Of a stretch of 64,000 bases of DNA, positions 22,901 through 34,952 are shown piece by piece. The notes under the pieces were generated by a model. The model made no database searches. It saw nothing but the letters and a program-made list of their open reading frames with translations, and was not told the DNA's origin. The translations under genes were made by a program, and so were the position numbers. Origin of the DNA: Tetracentron sinense (Eukaryota > Streptophyta > Magnoliopsida > Trochodendrales > Trochodendraceae); contig CM026557.1 of NCBI GenBank assembly GCA_015143295.1, forward strand, positions 43,657,965 to 43,721,964. The letters run 5' to 3'. How positions within the stretch are numbered: the stretch's first letter is position 1; each line of letters begins with the position of its first letter.

Positions 22901-25900
22901 AATACGACACAATACAAAGAGAAATGGCACGGACGGCTGGCGCATGCGTGTGTTAAAGTGTCCTCAAGTGAACCGCATGGGGTGGGTGCGAGGGCTCCTA
23001 TTCCCCTTTGGAGCTATCCCATGACAATAACCATTAACAATGTTCCAATTGCCCCTACCTTATGTGGGACTAAATATTAAAAACAACAAAGTGAGATGCA
23101 CATAAGAGAGAAAAGCAAAACAATAAAAACAAAAAAGTAGAAAAACATACTTCCCTCAAAGTCAAATAGTTAAAAAAAAAAAAGGTAAGACTGAATAAGA
23201 CAATTAAGTAAATTTAATCAAGTAAAAATATAAGTAAATCCAACAATCTTATAGATGAAGAGTGAACATGGTTAATTCCCCTGCCAAAACTGTCAAATTA
23301 GAACCCCTCAATGAACCCATTACAAACGGGGCCATAAAAAAAATCTTGGAATTGTTGGATGTGGCTCTTGGTCCAACTGATCCAAAATATAACAAGGACC
23401 AATATCAACGTGCTATGATTGGATCCAGTATCAGATGGGATACAGTTCATAAGGATGATCATTTACGCAAAAACTATACATTATGAATCTTATTCATATG
23501 GTGTAATTTGCTCATATTTTCATGCTACTAATACATGAAAAGCTATGAAAAATAAATAGTCATCTGAAGATCAGGAAGCAAAAAATAGGTTGTAGAGATG
23601 GGTCTTTAGATTTCAAGAAGATTGAAGGGATATCATTTATTCCTCCGGCTCATGCGTGCTATTACTAATTAATTGCAAAGAAGATTTTGAATGAGCGAAT
23701 GAAACTAGACAAGGCTTTTCAGGCAGCTGCTTTAATGAAGCTGCTACGGCCCTATAAGGAGTATAAGAACTCCCTAAGACACAAAATACAAAAATGTCTC
23801 TTGAAGACTTACCCATTGACATTTGAAGTCGCAAAGAAACAAACAAAACTAAGATCCAAGGGAGAAGGCTAATGGAATTACCTTAAAGGTCAATCGGCTC
23901 TGAGAAAACCAATAAATTTAAGTCAATAAAGTTTCATGATAAGACCTGGTAGGCGTTTGTTTGGTAGATCTTGTCTATTTCAGATTGATCTAACCAAAAC
24001 AAATTTGTGGCAAAAAGATCTATAAGAAATAGATCAAACAGTAAAACCGTTTGGCAGCACACAATAATAAACATTGCATTTTTTGTAAAATTGTGCTTGG
24101 TAACATCATCTTATTGCAGGGGTAGTTGATGTCATTTAAAAAAATAGATTTTCATTGGGGAGATTTTCATAGACAGGAATAATGCAAATCATAAAGGGCC
24201 AAAACAATTTTTTAAAAAACATAAATTTCCTTTTCGTCCCCTATCTGTAATAGATTTGCAGCACTTTCTCAAAAATTTGAACTTTGTTTTTAGACATGAG
24301 ATGTCTTTTTGTCTTTTTTTCTAAAGCAAATAGGCGTGCTACCAAACAATCTAAAACATGAAAATGTCTACCCGCGGTAGACATATAAACAAATAGACCC
24401 GAAGTTTATAGATTCAAAATGGGGTCCAAGACCTTCAAGAAAAAGAAGGATGGCCATTATGTCTGAAGACCCACAACATTAGTTCCTTCACTTAAAGATT
24501 CTTTCACTCTACAAATTTTATCATTTTGACTATTGGCTTTCCTACACAAGTTTAATATGTGTGTTTCCTGAGCTTTCTTGACCGCCCTTTAAGTATTTAG
24601 TTCGCTTAATGTTGTATTTACAGGCTTTGTTAAGCCTTGTTGTGTTATGACCGAGAGGATCCTATTAGATAAGAACCTCGTCAATTGTTCTTTGTACAAT
24701 AGAATAAACAGTCTCCTCTTCTTACATCTTATTTACAACATTTAAGTTGGGATAACATATCAAACGGATTCAATGTGCCTCCTGTTTTGTGTGCACGTGC
24801 TTATCGAACTGGAAAATCTGTTTGATCCTAGAGGTTGGCCGCCATGTACTGCACTGAAGATACATTCCAAGCATAGTAGCAAAATTCTCCAAACTTTTGA
24901 AAAATCATGAATTATTCCTGAATTTTAGACGTGCCGAATTATTTGTGAATTTTAGGTTTCTTGAATTATTCGCGAATTTTGCAAATTATTCCTGAATTTC
25001 ACGATTTATTTCCAAATTATTTGCGAATTCTACAATAATTCGTTTAGTTCGACAAGGTAAATCTAATATTGTATATTGTTTAATGAGATTGTTGGATACT
25101 TTTTTTTATAATTATTTATTTTTCCCTTGATTTTTCCCGGGTTTTCTGATTTTTTCCAAGCTTGACCCTTGCCTAATCATTCTCGGAGGAGTGCTAAGCC
25201 CAGACGCAATAACTTCAAATTTTTCAACAGACACAAGAATAGGTGCATCACGTGGAGATGTTTGATATTTTAACAGATTAAAAAAATAAAAGATCAAGAG
25301 ATGTTTGACATTTGTAGCCACCACGTTGCGTCTATGGAATATTGAGACTGGGGCTAGCATTTTTGTTATTCCGAACCGACTTTGTCACTATGATTCCAAG
25401 AGGGGGTGAAGTCGAATTTAAGGGCAGTGGCCCTTTTCCACGCATCAGCCTAAAACAGATAAGTTATCCATCGTTTCTCTACTATTTTCTACTTGATTCT
25501 CTGATGGTTCTACATATATGCTCATATGTTTGCATAGCAATTTTCGCATCTTGGATTCTATAATAATGTCCTAATCTTGACGCCTTGGAACCTTAATGAT
25601 TGAACTTGTTATTGAGGAGAACCCTCGATTCTAATAATTTCCCCATTCTGGCTCATAATATAAAACTCAAATACATATATGTAAATAAATTTTTGACAAT
25701 AAGGACCATGGACAATCTCGGTAGAAACAATCTTCTTTCTATGACAGAGAAACATTTAGATAAATATATCAGATTAGTATCAAGGCAGATGACGTGAATA
25801 ACATGATGTTGTTCAAAATCCCTGACCACAATCAATGTAAAATAAAAACAAAAAAAGGGTACTCAAAGAAATCAACTGAAACAAAGCAAATGAGCAAGTT

Positions 25901-26424
25901 CTTTAGAGAAGTCTGAAAGAAATGCAAATGGGTATATATAATACCTGAGGAGAAACTAATACCACTTGAAGAAGTCTATTGCGTGAGACATCGCCAACCA
26001 CCTCGCCGACACCATGAGGCAGAGAATTCTCATTGCTTCTTTCAGCTGCACAATACAAGAAGAAGATTAAACCATAGAATTAGTAAGTTCAGAGCTCTAA
26101 AACTGATAATGCCGAATTAAAAAAATCGCTGATGGTTTCCTGACTCGTCCGAGTCTACTCGGTTGATCATCCTTTCCCTTGGCACGTAATATTAAATTCC
26201 AATTTCAAAACCAGTGACTCTGCTACAACATCTACAGCTAGAGAGAGAGAGAGAGAAAGATTACTGGAGCAGCAAGGCGGGGTGAGGCGTGGAGAAGAGG
26301 AGGAAAGAGAGAAGTAGCATTTCTTCTGGATATCTGCGAATGAGAAGGGACGGATGAGAGAAGCTCTGGAGCGAAGATGGATAGGCGTTATGAAATTTAG
26401 GGTTCTCAGACCAGTTGATTCCAT
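19982..26424 (-). CDS. SPOUT-family RNA 2'-O-methyltransferase, TrmL-like, organelle-targeted
   Basis: Seven exons on the minus strand: 26265-26424, 25945-26045, 21786-21854, 21590-21648, 21076-21136, 20939-20992 and 19982-20260. All joins have GT..AG and keep frame, giving 260 residues. Bacterial TrmL methylates the 2'-OH of the wobble base (position 34) of tRNA-Leu using SAM. The knotted-fold motifs are present: IPGNTGCIARTCAAS (88-102; motif 1), RAGLDYWPY, GSETSGLP (181-188; motif 2) and IRIPMVETYVRCLNLS (205-220; motif 3, with N218). Residues 1-50 are rich in Ser, Arg and Leu and poor in acidic residues, like a plastid or mitochondrial transit peptide. An upstream in-frame ATG at 26532 exists, but 26424 gives the more typical N-terminus. 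The true substrate is not shown by the sequence; a plastid or mitochondrial tRNA is inferred. Confidence 0.88.
21855..25944 (-). other. 4.1 kb second intron of the SPOUT methyltransferase gene
   Basis: This is the largest intron of the gene. It contains an AT dinucleotide run (about 21969-21990), scattered repeat-like sequence (22430-23060, 23940-24420) and two short open frames of unknown nature near 23.3-23.9 kb. Parts resemble transposon debris, but no clean termini were found. Confidence 0.6.
23262..23486 (+). other. Unassigned short open frame inside an intron
   Basis: The 74-codon frame contains LNEPITNGAIKKILELLDVA followed by GPTDPKYNKDQYQRAMIGSS. It has a protein-like composition unlike the surrounding AT-rich noise. 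A second frame at 23687-23872 (KAFQAAALMKLLRPYKEYKN) lies just downstream. I recognise no family. They may be exons of a captured gene fragment or of a transposon, antisense to the host gene. There is no evidence of expression. Confidence 0.25.
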
Positions 26425-26574
26425 CCAGGATTCTCGCTCGCTCTCACTGTAGTTTAGGATTACGGAGACCACACTTGAGGAGTTGGGGCATAACAGAAGT
26501 ACACCTTTTGCTATTAGGTCCCCTCTGAACACCTAAATTAGAAGAAAGGCCATCTTGTAGCATTGTATTATAAT

Positions 26575-26660
26575 AAGACCCTTAACTTAGAACAGATACT
26601 AACCAAGTAAAATCAGGGTTGCGGCCTAACCGCGTCTCTCTATCCAAAAAAATAAAATAA
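26575..26660 (+). mobile_element. 3' remnant of SINE family 1
   Basis: The words 'gaacagatactaacc', 'gggttgcggcctaac' and an A-rich tail (26644-26662) match the 3' third of the SINE at 2090-2271. The pol III promoter part is missing. Confidence 0.55.
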
Positions 26661-26739
26661 AATTGTGAGTCTATGGGTACTCCCATGTATACTCCTTAAT
26701 TCTAAATTTTTATAACTAATCACTGAGAGCATCTCCAAC

Positions 26740-27900
26740 CCTATCTCTAAAATTTCCCTACTTTTACCCATGAACCAAGTGTTAGGCCAATGACTCTCAA
26801 ACCAGAAAGTCTTAGAGCACCAGGTGTTAAGATACCCCTAAGGCTTATTAACTTGAGTCAAATAGGCTCCGAACTCATACTAGCCACTCTATGATAGATG
26901 TTTGTTCCAAATCTCTAGTGTTTGATGCGAACACTCTCTGCTTAGTGAGGTAGGAGACCCGATTACTAAGTAAGAGTTCGGTTTCAATAATAAATAATAA
27001 CTAGTGAAATTCTAATTTTTTTGTGATTCTTTATCCCTTCCAAAGTTTACACGTTTTGACGCGAACACTTTCTGCTTAGTGAGATAGGAGGCCCGATTAC
27101 TAAGTGCAAACCTGATTAGGTAATCATTTGTCATTAAATTTTTTTTTCCAATTTAGTCAAAGGTGGTGTTCAATTTCTAGGTCACCTAACTTCTTCAGAT
27201 GTATCAAAAACATCAATTGATTAATTCAGTTTCAAACCTCATGAGACAATATGTTAGAGTGTTCGTGCAATTTTTCAAAATGACTATTGACTTCATAAAT
27301 TTTCAGCATGCATAGTTCAATCAAGAGTAACAATTGTATCTATTTGGGATCAAGTGTTCTTAAATTAAGTCAATCAATAATTAGTGGATTATAACATATG
27401 TATCACAATTTGATTCAGATTCAAAAATAAATCAAGTTTTTCAATTTTATTTGTTTGCACGCCCTACTCTCTTGCATGGATGCCTAGTTGACAAATAATG
27501 ACAATTATTTCTCAACCCTAAACTTAAATATTACATTGTCCTTAATGTAAAAATAACTAAAGTACAAGTAAGAGAGAACAATAATACCTGACAGGTGAGG
27601 ACAATCCATGAATGAAAGATGAAGAAGATAAAAGATTTATCGAGCAGAGATCACCCAAAACTTCATTGAAACTATACCTTACAGGGTAGAACAAAAGAAA
27701 CTCATACACACACATAAGACAATAGAGTCAATAGATAGATCAACGTAGAAAAAGACATCCAAAGTACAGCAATGAGCAATTTTTTTTTTTGTTTTGGAGA
27801 TCGATCGGCCCAATGGTGGCCAATTGATCAGAAGGCGAGGCTCCGAACCGGAAATATGGTTAATCGATCGGCAGTGGACGCCGATCGATCGGAAGACCTT
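26740..27900 (-). mobile_element. Possible non-coding gypsy remnant
   Basis: No host gene is seen. A roughly 45-bp word ('gcgaacactctctgcttagtgag.taggag.cccgattactaagt') occurs twice (about 26928-26975 and 27061-27105). The block abuts gypsy coding remnants on its right and could belong to the same element as an LTR or 3' region, but I could not define ends. Confidence 0.3.
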
Positions 27901-28386
27901 TTTTTTTTTTTTTGAAACCGAATAACTGTAGGGGGTGGAGAACCACCTCAAACTTGGACTCAAGTAAGTGTACAAAAACATTGGGTTGCCTCCCAACAAG
28001 GGCTAAGTTTATTGTCTTCAGCCGGACGCAGTACGACTCTCAACCGTCTATTGATCACCGTTTGGTCTGTGAGGAAAACAGAGTTGAACAAGCATGGACA
28101 TGTAATTCTCACTTTATACTTGTCGAACTAAAAGTCATTGAGATTGATGAAAGGTAGCAAATAATTGTTATCCTCTTTGAGTTTTTCTTCATTGGGGTCC
28201 AGGGGTTTGAGATGAGCGAGGGGTGCCTCTAAGGCATTCTCAGTTAAGCAAAATGAGAGATCTCCTCAACTATTTCATCAGTGACATTCACCATAAAGCA
28301 CTCATCTCCCTTATGTTGTTATTCGGGTAGTGAAAATATTCAGCCGAACTTTCATGTTACCAAATGACACATCCATTACCCCGGTC

Positions 28387-29400
28387 CTACAATTTTATGC
28401 ACGCATTGGCAGTGGCCATGAAGGAACGACCGAGGATGACTAGAATTTGGCTCCTTGACTTATGCACGGGTTCTATGTCGAAGACAAGAAAATCGACAGA
28501 AAAGTAAAATTTATCAACTTTGATACGAATATCTTCAATCACCCCGCGAGGCTTTTTCATAGGTTTATCCGCCAATTGCAACATGACGGATGTGGGTTGA
28601 AGCTCTCCTAAGCCTAGTTGCTTGTACACCGAGAAGGGTAACAGATTAACACTCGCTCCTACACCCATGAGTGTTCGATGGATTGAGTGGTCTCCATTCA
28701 CATGAGATGGTGGGAGCACTAGGATCCTTGAATTTAAGAGAAATGTTGTGTTGGATAATGAAGCTCACTTGCTCAATGAGAATGACCTTTTTGGACACAC
28801 GAGTCTGAGATTTACGCTTTTGAGTACATAGGTCCTTAAGAAACTTGACATAAGTCTGAACTTTCTTAATGACATCTATGAGTGAAAGGTTAATTTTGAC
28901 TTGTTTAAAGACCTCCATTATATCGTCCGCTTTAGATCTTTTTTTGTCAAAATGAGGAGAATCTTTTAAGTATTGAGGGTAAGGAGCTTTAGGCATATAG
29001 GATGTCAAGGGAGTGAGATTAGATAAAGATTAGGAAAGACTTTGGTCATTCTCAAAGACACTCACCCCATTTCCTTTGGATTTTGTTGGCTCCACCATGA
29101 CCTCTTCTTCTCCCTAACCTGGTTATCAACTACCTTCTCATTTCTTAGGGTGATAATGACAAGAACATGCTCACGATGAGTTTCATTGTGTTGAGCATTG
29201 TCAACCATGTTTACACTCCTAAGGTTGCTCACTAGTTGGCTTGGGAGCTTCCCTTCCTTTATCTTGTATATGACGTTAGCTAATTGTCCTACTTGAGACT
29301 CAAGCCTCTACATAGCTTGAGAATGAGAGTGCAACAGTTGGGTGTTGGCCTCCAATCCTTTCAGAGCATTCAACACTTTCTTCTCAAAAGATGAGTTCCT
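28387..29400 (-). pseudogene. Ty3/gypsy gag-protease remnant
   Basis: The minus strand encodes two frames split by a frameshift around 28650-28720. The first (29008 leftwards) has the gag/protease linker YVKFLKDLCTQKRKS, a typical signature of plant gypsy polyproteins. The second (28719-28387) has the retropepsin core GASVNLLPFSVYKQLGLGEL and ends in VILGRSFMATANA. The protease active site reads MGVGAS where the family has an Asp (D-x-GAS), so the catalytic Asp is lost. The segment left of it (27900-28380), with 'gttgcctcccaacaa', is non-coding sequence typical of such elements. Confidence 0.75.
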
Positions 29401-29851
29401 TTGAGGGGGAGAAGTAGAGTGTTAGAATTATTGTTGTTGGGGAGGATTGTAGTTGGTCTAATTTTGAAAATGCCGAACATTCGACTCTTGAGGTTGAGAG
29501 AAGGAGTTTCCTTTTTCTCTATTATAGCAAAAGACTCTATTTCGAGAGTCCCTTTTAGGCTGTGTTCGTTTCACGGGATTTTGGGGGTAAAGTAAGAGAA
29601 ATCTCCATTTTCTCTTACCATTTGGATGTTCGGGATGCAAGAAATGCACAAACCCCAACGCCATCTTTTCTCAACAATGCAACATTTTCTTTTACTTCCC
29701 CTTATTTCTCATTCCACCTAAACAACGGAATAGTAGAGAAAAGAAAAGTTAAGCCTTTTTTTTTACTTTACTTTACTTTACCTTAGTTTCTTTTCTCTCC
29801 TCTATTAACACATCCTTAGTAGAAACCTTAGGTTTTGTTTATCTTCTTCGT

Positions 29852-29854
<3 letters not shown>

Positions 29855-29884
<30 letters not shown>
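29855..29884. repeat. AT dinucleotide microsatellite
   Basis: About 15 uninterrupted AT units. Other AT runs lie at about 21969-21990 and 40522-40545, and a CT run joined to an AT run lies at about 37879-37930. Confidence 0.9.
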
Positions 29885-29887
<3 letters not shown>

Positions 29888-30249
29888 TGATTGTTAAGAG
29901 GTAAGGGTATAATTTAAGGGAAATCGTTAACGTATCCATGAATCCTATTTAGAAACATAAGGCTGAACCTCATTGGTCCAGCCCCCCCTTCTCTTAAATA
30001 CTCATCACAGTATCACTGCTCATGATTTAAAATACACAATCAGAACTAAGGTAACCGCCAAGAATTTTTTTTAGTTTCTATTTTCAAGTTTTAGTTTAGC
30101 AGTCTCTATGCATATTTATGATCGTTTGGAAATTGGTGGAAGTTGATCCTATAGGGTGCTTAGTGCGTTTTTGTATTCAAGGATCAAGCACATGAACTCT
30201 ATCATTAATTGTGGCATATTGTGTGAGAAAGTCTAAAGGATGCTGAAAG

Positions 30250-31787
30250 CAAGGGGTGGAGCTAGGATTTTCTAGTAGTGGAGGCACATGGTGGTTAATT
30301 GGAAATGATAATAATAGTTGATGGATTTGTGAACAATTATTAGGTGAGTATATATGAAATATTCCAGGTCTAAGGTTCTGTTGGCGTAACCCCCCAGTTT
30401 TTTTTTTAATGACTAAGTTATTGGGTCATTTCATTTATACATTTTTAAATATTTTACGGGTATTATTTTGTCCTTGATTATGACAAAAATTTCCCCTTAC
30501 TTTATAGCCATGCATGCCCTATTAAATAACTAAATAACATGATATAAATTTATTTTTTTTTCAAAAGTTCAGGGACAATTGTCCCCTTGCTCATGGCTAT
30601 GACATATTAAATAATTAAACAATATAGTTTATTTTGTAGGTGGCAACTGTCCATTGTCCATGATGATGCCCAATTAAATAATTAATGAACTTAATATAAA
30701 AGATAATTTTAGTTTTGGAAAATAATCATCTCCTCGGTCGATGACGTGATTAGGTGCGTCTCGGCTCCCGGGTTCACTCATCTACACTTGGTTTTTAGAA
30801 AATAAAAAAATAAAATTTGACCACGGGGTTAAAAAATTTAACCCGAGTTCATGTTGAATTGAAGGGGTGGCTATGTGAGAGCAAGGAGTGATAGTTCCCT
30901 ACTCGCCCGTGGAGAGACCTATTGCTCATTTTTTTAAAGTTAAGGAGCTGGGATCAAGTCAATTGCTATTAAATTCGGGAGAGTTCAGTCGCATCCACTT
31001 GTCAACACGTCTCTTTTAATACTGATTAACTATAGTTAAGATTCACTAATATTTATGTTAAAAAATCTGAACCTTGATTTTAGAAAAAAACTGCCCATTT
31101 TTTTAAAAGTTAAGGAGTTGGGATCAAGTCAATTGCGATTAAATTTGGGAGAGTTCAATCGCATCCACTTGTCAACACGTCTCTTTTAATCTTGATTAAG
31201 TATAGTTAAGATTCACTAATATTTAGGTCCAACAATCTAACCTTGGTTTTAGAAAAAAATATATAAAAAATATTAAACCTTCGACTTCGATTCCTGCTCC
31301 TTAGTGAGTGTAATCTCAAGTTCTTACAATTGGATAAATTCAAACTCAAAGGTGAGGGGGCAAAGGCCTCAATTCCTAAAGATCAGCCAATTGCGATTGA
31401 AGTCTGGGATAGTTCAATCACACTCACAGGCTAACATGTGTCCCTTTTAACCCTTATTAATTATGACTAAAATTTACTAACTCTTGGGTTTCAATAATAT
31501 AATTTCAGATTAAAAAAAAAATTAATCTTAAGGGTTACAAATTCTTCACCATGGTTTAATATATTTCTTTATTATTTTTTTTAACACCAATGCTATATTG
31601 TTGAACCCTAAGGATTAATGAATACCATAGTTAACAAGGGTTAAAAGGATTATGTGTTGGCTTGTGGGCCTGAGTTCAACTGCAATTGGCTGTGATTTGT
31701 TCTCCCATTCTCATGACTATATTTACAAAAAAAACAATTCTTACAAAATTTCAGTGGGCGAACGTGCCCCTACAGGCTCCATCCCCG
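30250..31787. mobile_element. Non-autonomous hAT element (1.5 kb) with nested MITE pieces
   Basis: It is flanked by the exact 8-bp duplication GCTGAAAG (30242-30249 and 31788-31795), diagnostic of hAT. The left end is CAAGGGGTGGAGCTAGG and the right end ..GGCTCCATCCCCG, an imperfect inverted repeat of the 'CAGGGGCGGAGC' type shared with the hAT at 50903-51513. No transposase is seen. Inside are partial Mutator-like MITE copies: a tandem pair at about 30921-31255 and a near-complete one at about 31384-31715. Confidence 0.75.
30921..31255. repeat. Tandem duplication of a half MITE
   Basis: A roughly 165-bp unit starting 'catttttttaaa.gttaagga' and running through 'gggatcaagtcaattg', 'cttgtcaacacgtctctttt' and 'attcactaatattta' occurs twice in direct order (about 30921-31089 and 31090-31255) with some substitutions. 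Each unit is the left half of the Mutator-like MITE family. Confidence 0.7.
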
Positions 31788-32799
31788 GCTGAAAGCAAAC
31801 GAGACTTCAAGCATGTTACTCTAGCTTGACATGAAGATTATTTTTGTTAGAAACTTATTTGTTCGATGTTACAATTGTTCAAAGTATATAATAAACATAT
31901 TTTTAATTTATCCTTACGTCTGTTAATTTCATGATTAGGTTTCCATCTCTTGTATATTTACTTTCCTTCTTATTATTGGTCATGCATAGTCTCAAGTTGT
32001 GGAAGTTGTTTAGGTAATGGTTTATTGATCTAATTGCATATGCTTTATCTCTTGATTACAGTCGATGAACTTATTTTTGTCTTTTCTAAAGCAAAACCAT
32101 CCCCATTGTGTCTTATTGGTTGGGTTGTGTGGTGTGTGTGGGTGTGAGTGTACGTGTGTGTCTTCTTTGCTTTACATGTATCTTCGCCTTCTGGTATTGT
32201 TACTCAGACCAAAAAAAAAGAGGCAAGGTATACAACAATTTTCGTTTGTGATTCTCCTACTCATGCTCATCAACTATTCAGGTACCTAAATACTTTATAT
32301 CTATTACAATGTGTAGTCGTCATAATATAATGATAAATAATGTTATGACATACTGACCTTATTCACATAAGCATATTTTGATGTCAAGATTTTTCGGAAA
32401 TACTGGTTTTATATTTAAATTATATAATAGTTTATATATTTAGTTGTATCAACTCAAATTCTAATAAACAAATTAAATTTTTTTTTTTTAATTCTATATT
32501 TCTCAACTTTTCATGTTGGTTAAATCCCCTCTATTCCTATCCCTCTCTTTAAACTATGCTCTTTGTTTTTTGTATTGACAGGGAACCTCCTACTGCATAG
32601 GCAATAATTTCAGTTGCTTGAGGTCATAAAATTATGAATAATAATTCTTATTTTATTATATTTTTTATTAATAGATGTAAAACACGTACACTTTTACTAG
32701 TATATAAATATGTATAATAATATCTCATTAATCACATTAAAAAAATAGAGTAATGGTCAGTCCACTTTCCTCTCCACACTTTCCCATTTCATTATTTTG

Positions 32800-32945
32800 A
32801 ACTCGGAGTGACCCCAAGGACTAATTCTTGAGGGTGCGACGTGAGCCTGTAACCCACCACATTAGATAAGTCTGCCCGTGCGGGGCTGGCCCCAAAGGGG
32901 GGAGTGAGAATAAGAAGACAAACCAGTAATAGGTCCTTAAAAAAA
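32800..32945 (-). mobile_element. Remnant of SINE family 3
   Basis: Its words 'gtaacccaccacatta', 'cccgtgcggggctggcccc' and 'gggagtgagaa' align with the SINE at 49532-49739 in the same orientation. The box B is damaged and no clear target duplication is visible. Confidence 0.55.
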
Positions 32946-33331
32946 AGAAAGAAAAAAGATGTCATATTTTTATGTTTAGAAAAAGGAAAGTGAATGAGGG
33001 AAGAAAGTGTACTTGCTCTTAAATAAATTGCATAGAGATTAAAAAAAAAATTCCCATTATTTATGAATTAGTCTAGGGATACTCCCAAAGTGTACTCTTA
33101 TATATATTCTCAGATCCTAATCGTTTATCTCAATTATTAAACGGTTAGGATTCCTGATGATGTGGCAATAGAAAAGATAGACTGACTCATTATTTATTGG
33201 GAAATATAGTTACAGATTAAAAAATTTAAAATTATTAATGACGGTTGGACGGTTTTTTGATTGATGACTGAATGGAAGGTATCTATTGGAGACGATGCAC
33301 CTCCGCTATATCTATAGATCACTCCAGTCAA

Positions 33332-33339
33332 TATATAAT
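33332..33339 (+). promoter_or_regulatory. TATA-like box of the SUGP1-like gene
   Basis: TATATAAT lies about 30-60 bp before a CT-rich, leader-like region and about 200 bp before the 5' UTR donor. This is inferred from position only. Confidence 0.35.
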
Positions 33340-33364
33340 GCCCTTCAATCAAAGTTCGCGGCTA

Positions 33365-33541
33365 TAGAAGTTGGACGTTTTCTCCAGCTGAACGGAGGAT
33401 CTGCAAATCGCCTTTGGTTTTTGACCTAGGTTTTAATTATTCCCTTTACCGATCTCTGGTTAGGAGAAAACTCCTGCCTGCTGCTGCGTAGAAGAAGATT
33501 AAGGATCCGATTATCAGTTCTTTCAAAACATTGACGAACAG
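33365..33541 (+). other. Presumed 5' UTR exon of the SUGP1-like gene
   Basis: A non-coding leader ends at the strong donor GAACAG|GTAAGAG (33541/33542). The matching acceptor before the coding exon is not certain; TTCTGTAG at 34741-34748 is the best candidate. The first base is approximate. Confidence 0.5.
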
Positions 33542-34952
33542 GTAAGAGAAAGATTTTTGGTTTAATCATCCTAGATTGTATGTCTATATATATTTATATA
33601 TATATGTTTTTTATTTAGAGTTCATGGTTGTATTCGTGCACGGATTGCAGTTTTATCGGTATCGATTAGCATTTGTAGAGATTGTTGGGGTTTTACTTCA
33701 GCTAATTTCTCATTGGTATGGTGTCTAGTTTTGTAAATTTGTTGTTGGATTTAGATTTGGGGATTCTGATAGGGGTATGCGTCGATTGCAGTTGTGCAGA
33801 TAGTTTTTTTTAGGGTTTCTATATGATAATTGTTACAGCTAATTGAAGCAGTTATAATGTAATTATCAAACCTGTCTTTTCGAAAGGTTCAATAAATTTA
33901 AAGTTCTTCGAATTTCCCTTCTGTTTAGGTGTTCTTTTGTTGAAGATTGAATATGGTTGCTGTGAGTAATTGAAAGCGTTTGGACTCTTTGTTCAGGGTT
34001 TCAATTTGCTTTTATTTGGTTCACCACTTTGCATGATCAAGAATTTTGGGTTGAAGATGTCAGCATACTTTTCAACCACTAACATGCTCTTCTAAATTCT
34101 ACCCAAATAAGAAAATAAGTTGGCAAACCTGGGATGGATAATTACTAACATGCTCTTCTACCCAAACAAGAAAATAAGATTGGGTCATCAGTAAATTAAT
34201 GTTGGTTGTCACTACTTGTACTTAGGGATCCATTCCATGATGCGAGTTAAAGTCCCCTCCAACTGAAATTAGGCTTTCATAGTGCTTGGACATTTTGGCA
34301 ATCTATGTTGTTTCTATGTTCTTGCTTCTGTCAAGAGAACATGTTTGGAGTAGGAATTGGTTTATAACGGCCGATGTCTATACTCTTTTTCTGTGCATCA
34401 AAGTTTTGAGTGTGAATTTGATGCCAATTTCATACCTCATGTGGGTACCTTTTTTTTTCTACTGAAAAAAAAAAATGCTAGACAGGGGACTATGCTATAG
34501 ATAATAGGTTATGTTTAACCTGTATTTTGCATTAGTTTTTCAGTTTTGAATTACCCTGATTTGCTGAATCACGTTTTGTTAGACAATGGGAGCTAAGTAG
34601 GTGGTGGTTTATGGCGATTCAGTCATCTATTGAGTGCAATAAATGATTTACTATTTTCTTTTTGTTTATTGTTTAAGTTGGATTTTTTTTTTTTTTATAA
34701 ATGGAAAAGTCAATATTTATGGTTGACTAAAATTTTGGGTTTCTGTAGATTAATAAATTAATATTTCCACTGTTCTTATGCTATTCAAATGGAATTCTTC
34801 TAATTCTCACGAGTTAGTCTTCTTTTATGGTCTGAAGCTTAAAGGAATGCAGCCAGTTCATAATTACAAAGATCCGATCTTGAAGTCGTATTTCAACGCC
34901 TAAAGTATTTTGGAGGTTTTCTTGTCTATTAAAAGCTATTGGTTCTTTGCCC

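Noticed and set aside
22961-23060. Possible tRNA gene or SINE around 'gagctatcccatgac'
   Set aside because: No cloverleaf could be drawn and no pol III box pair is present.
26425-26532. Upstream in-frame ATG as the start of the SPOUT methyltransferase
   Set aside because: The added 36 residues do not look like a transit peptide start, and the downstream MESTGLRT start gives the typical N-terminus; not excluded.
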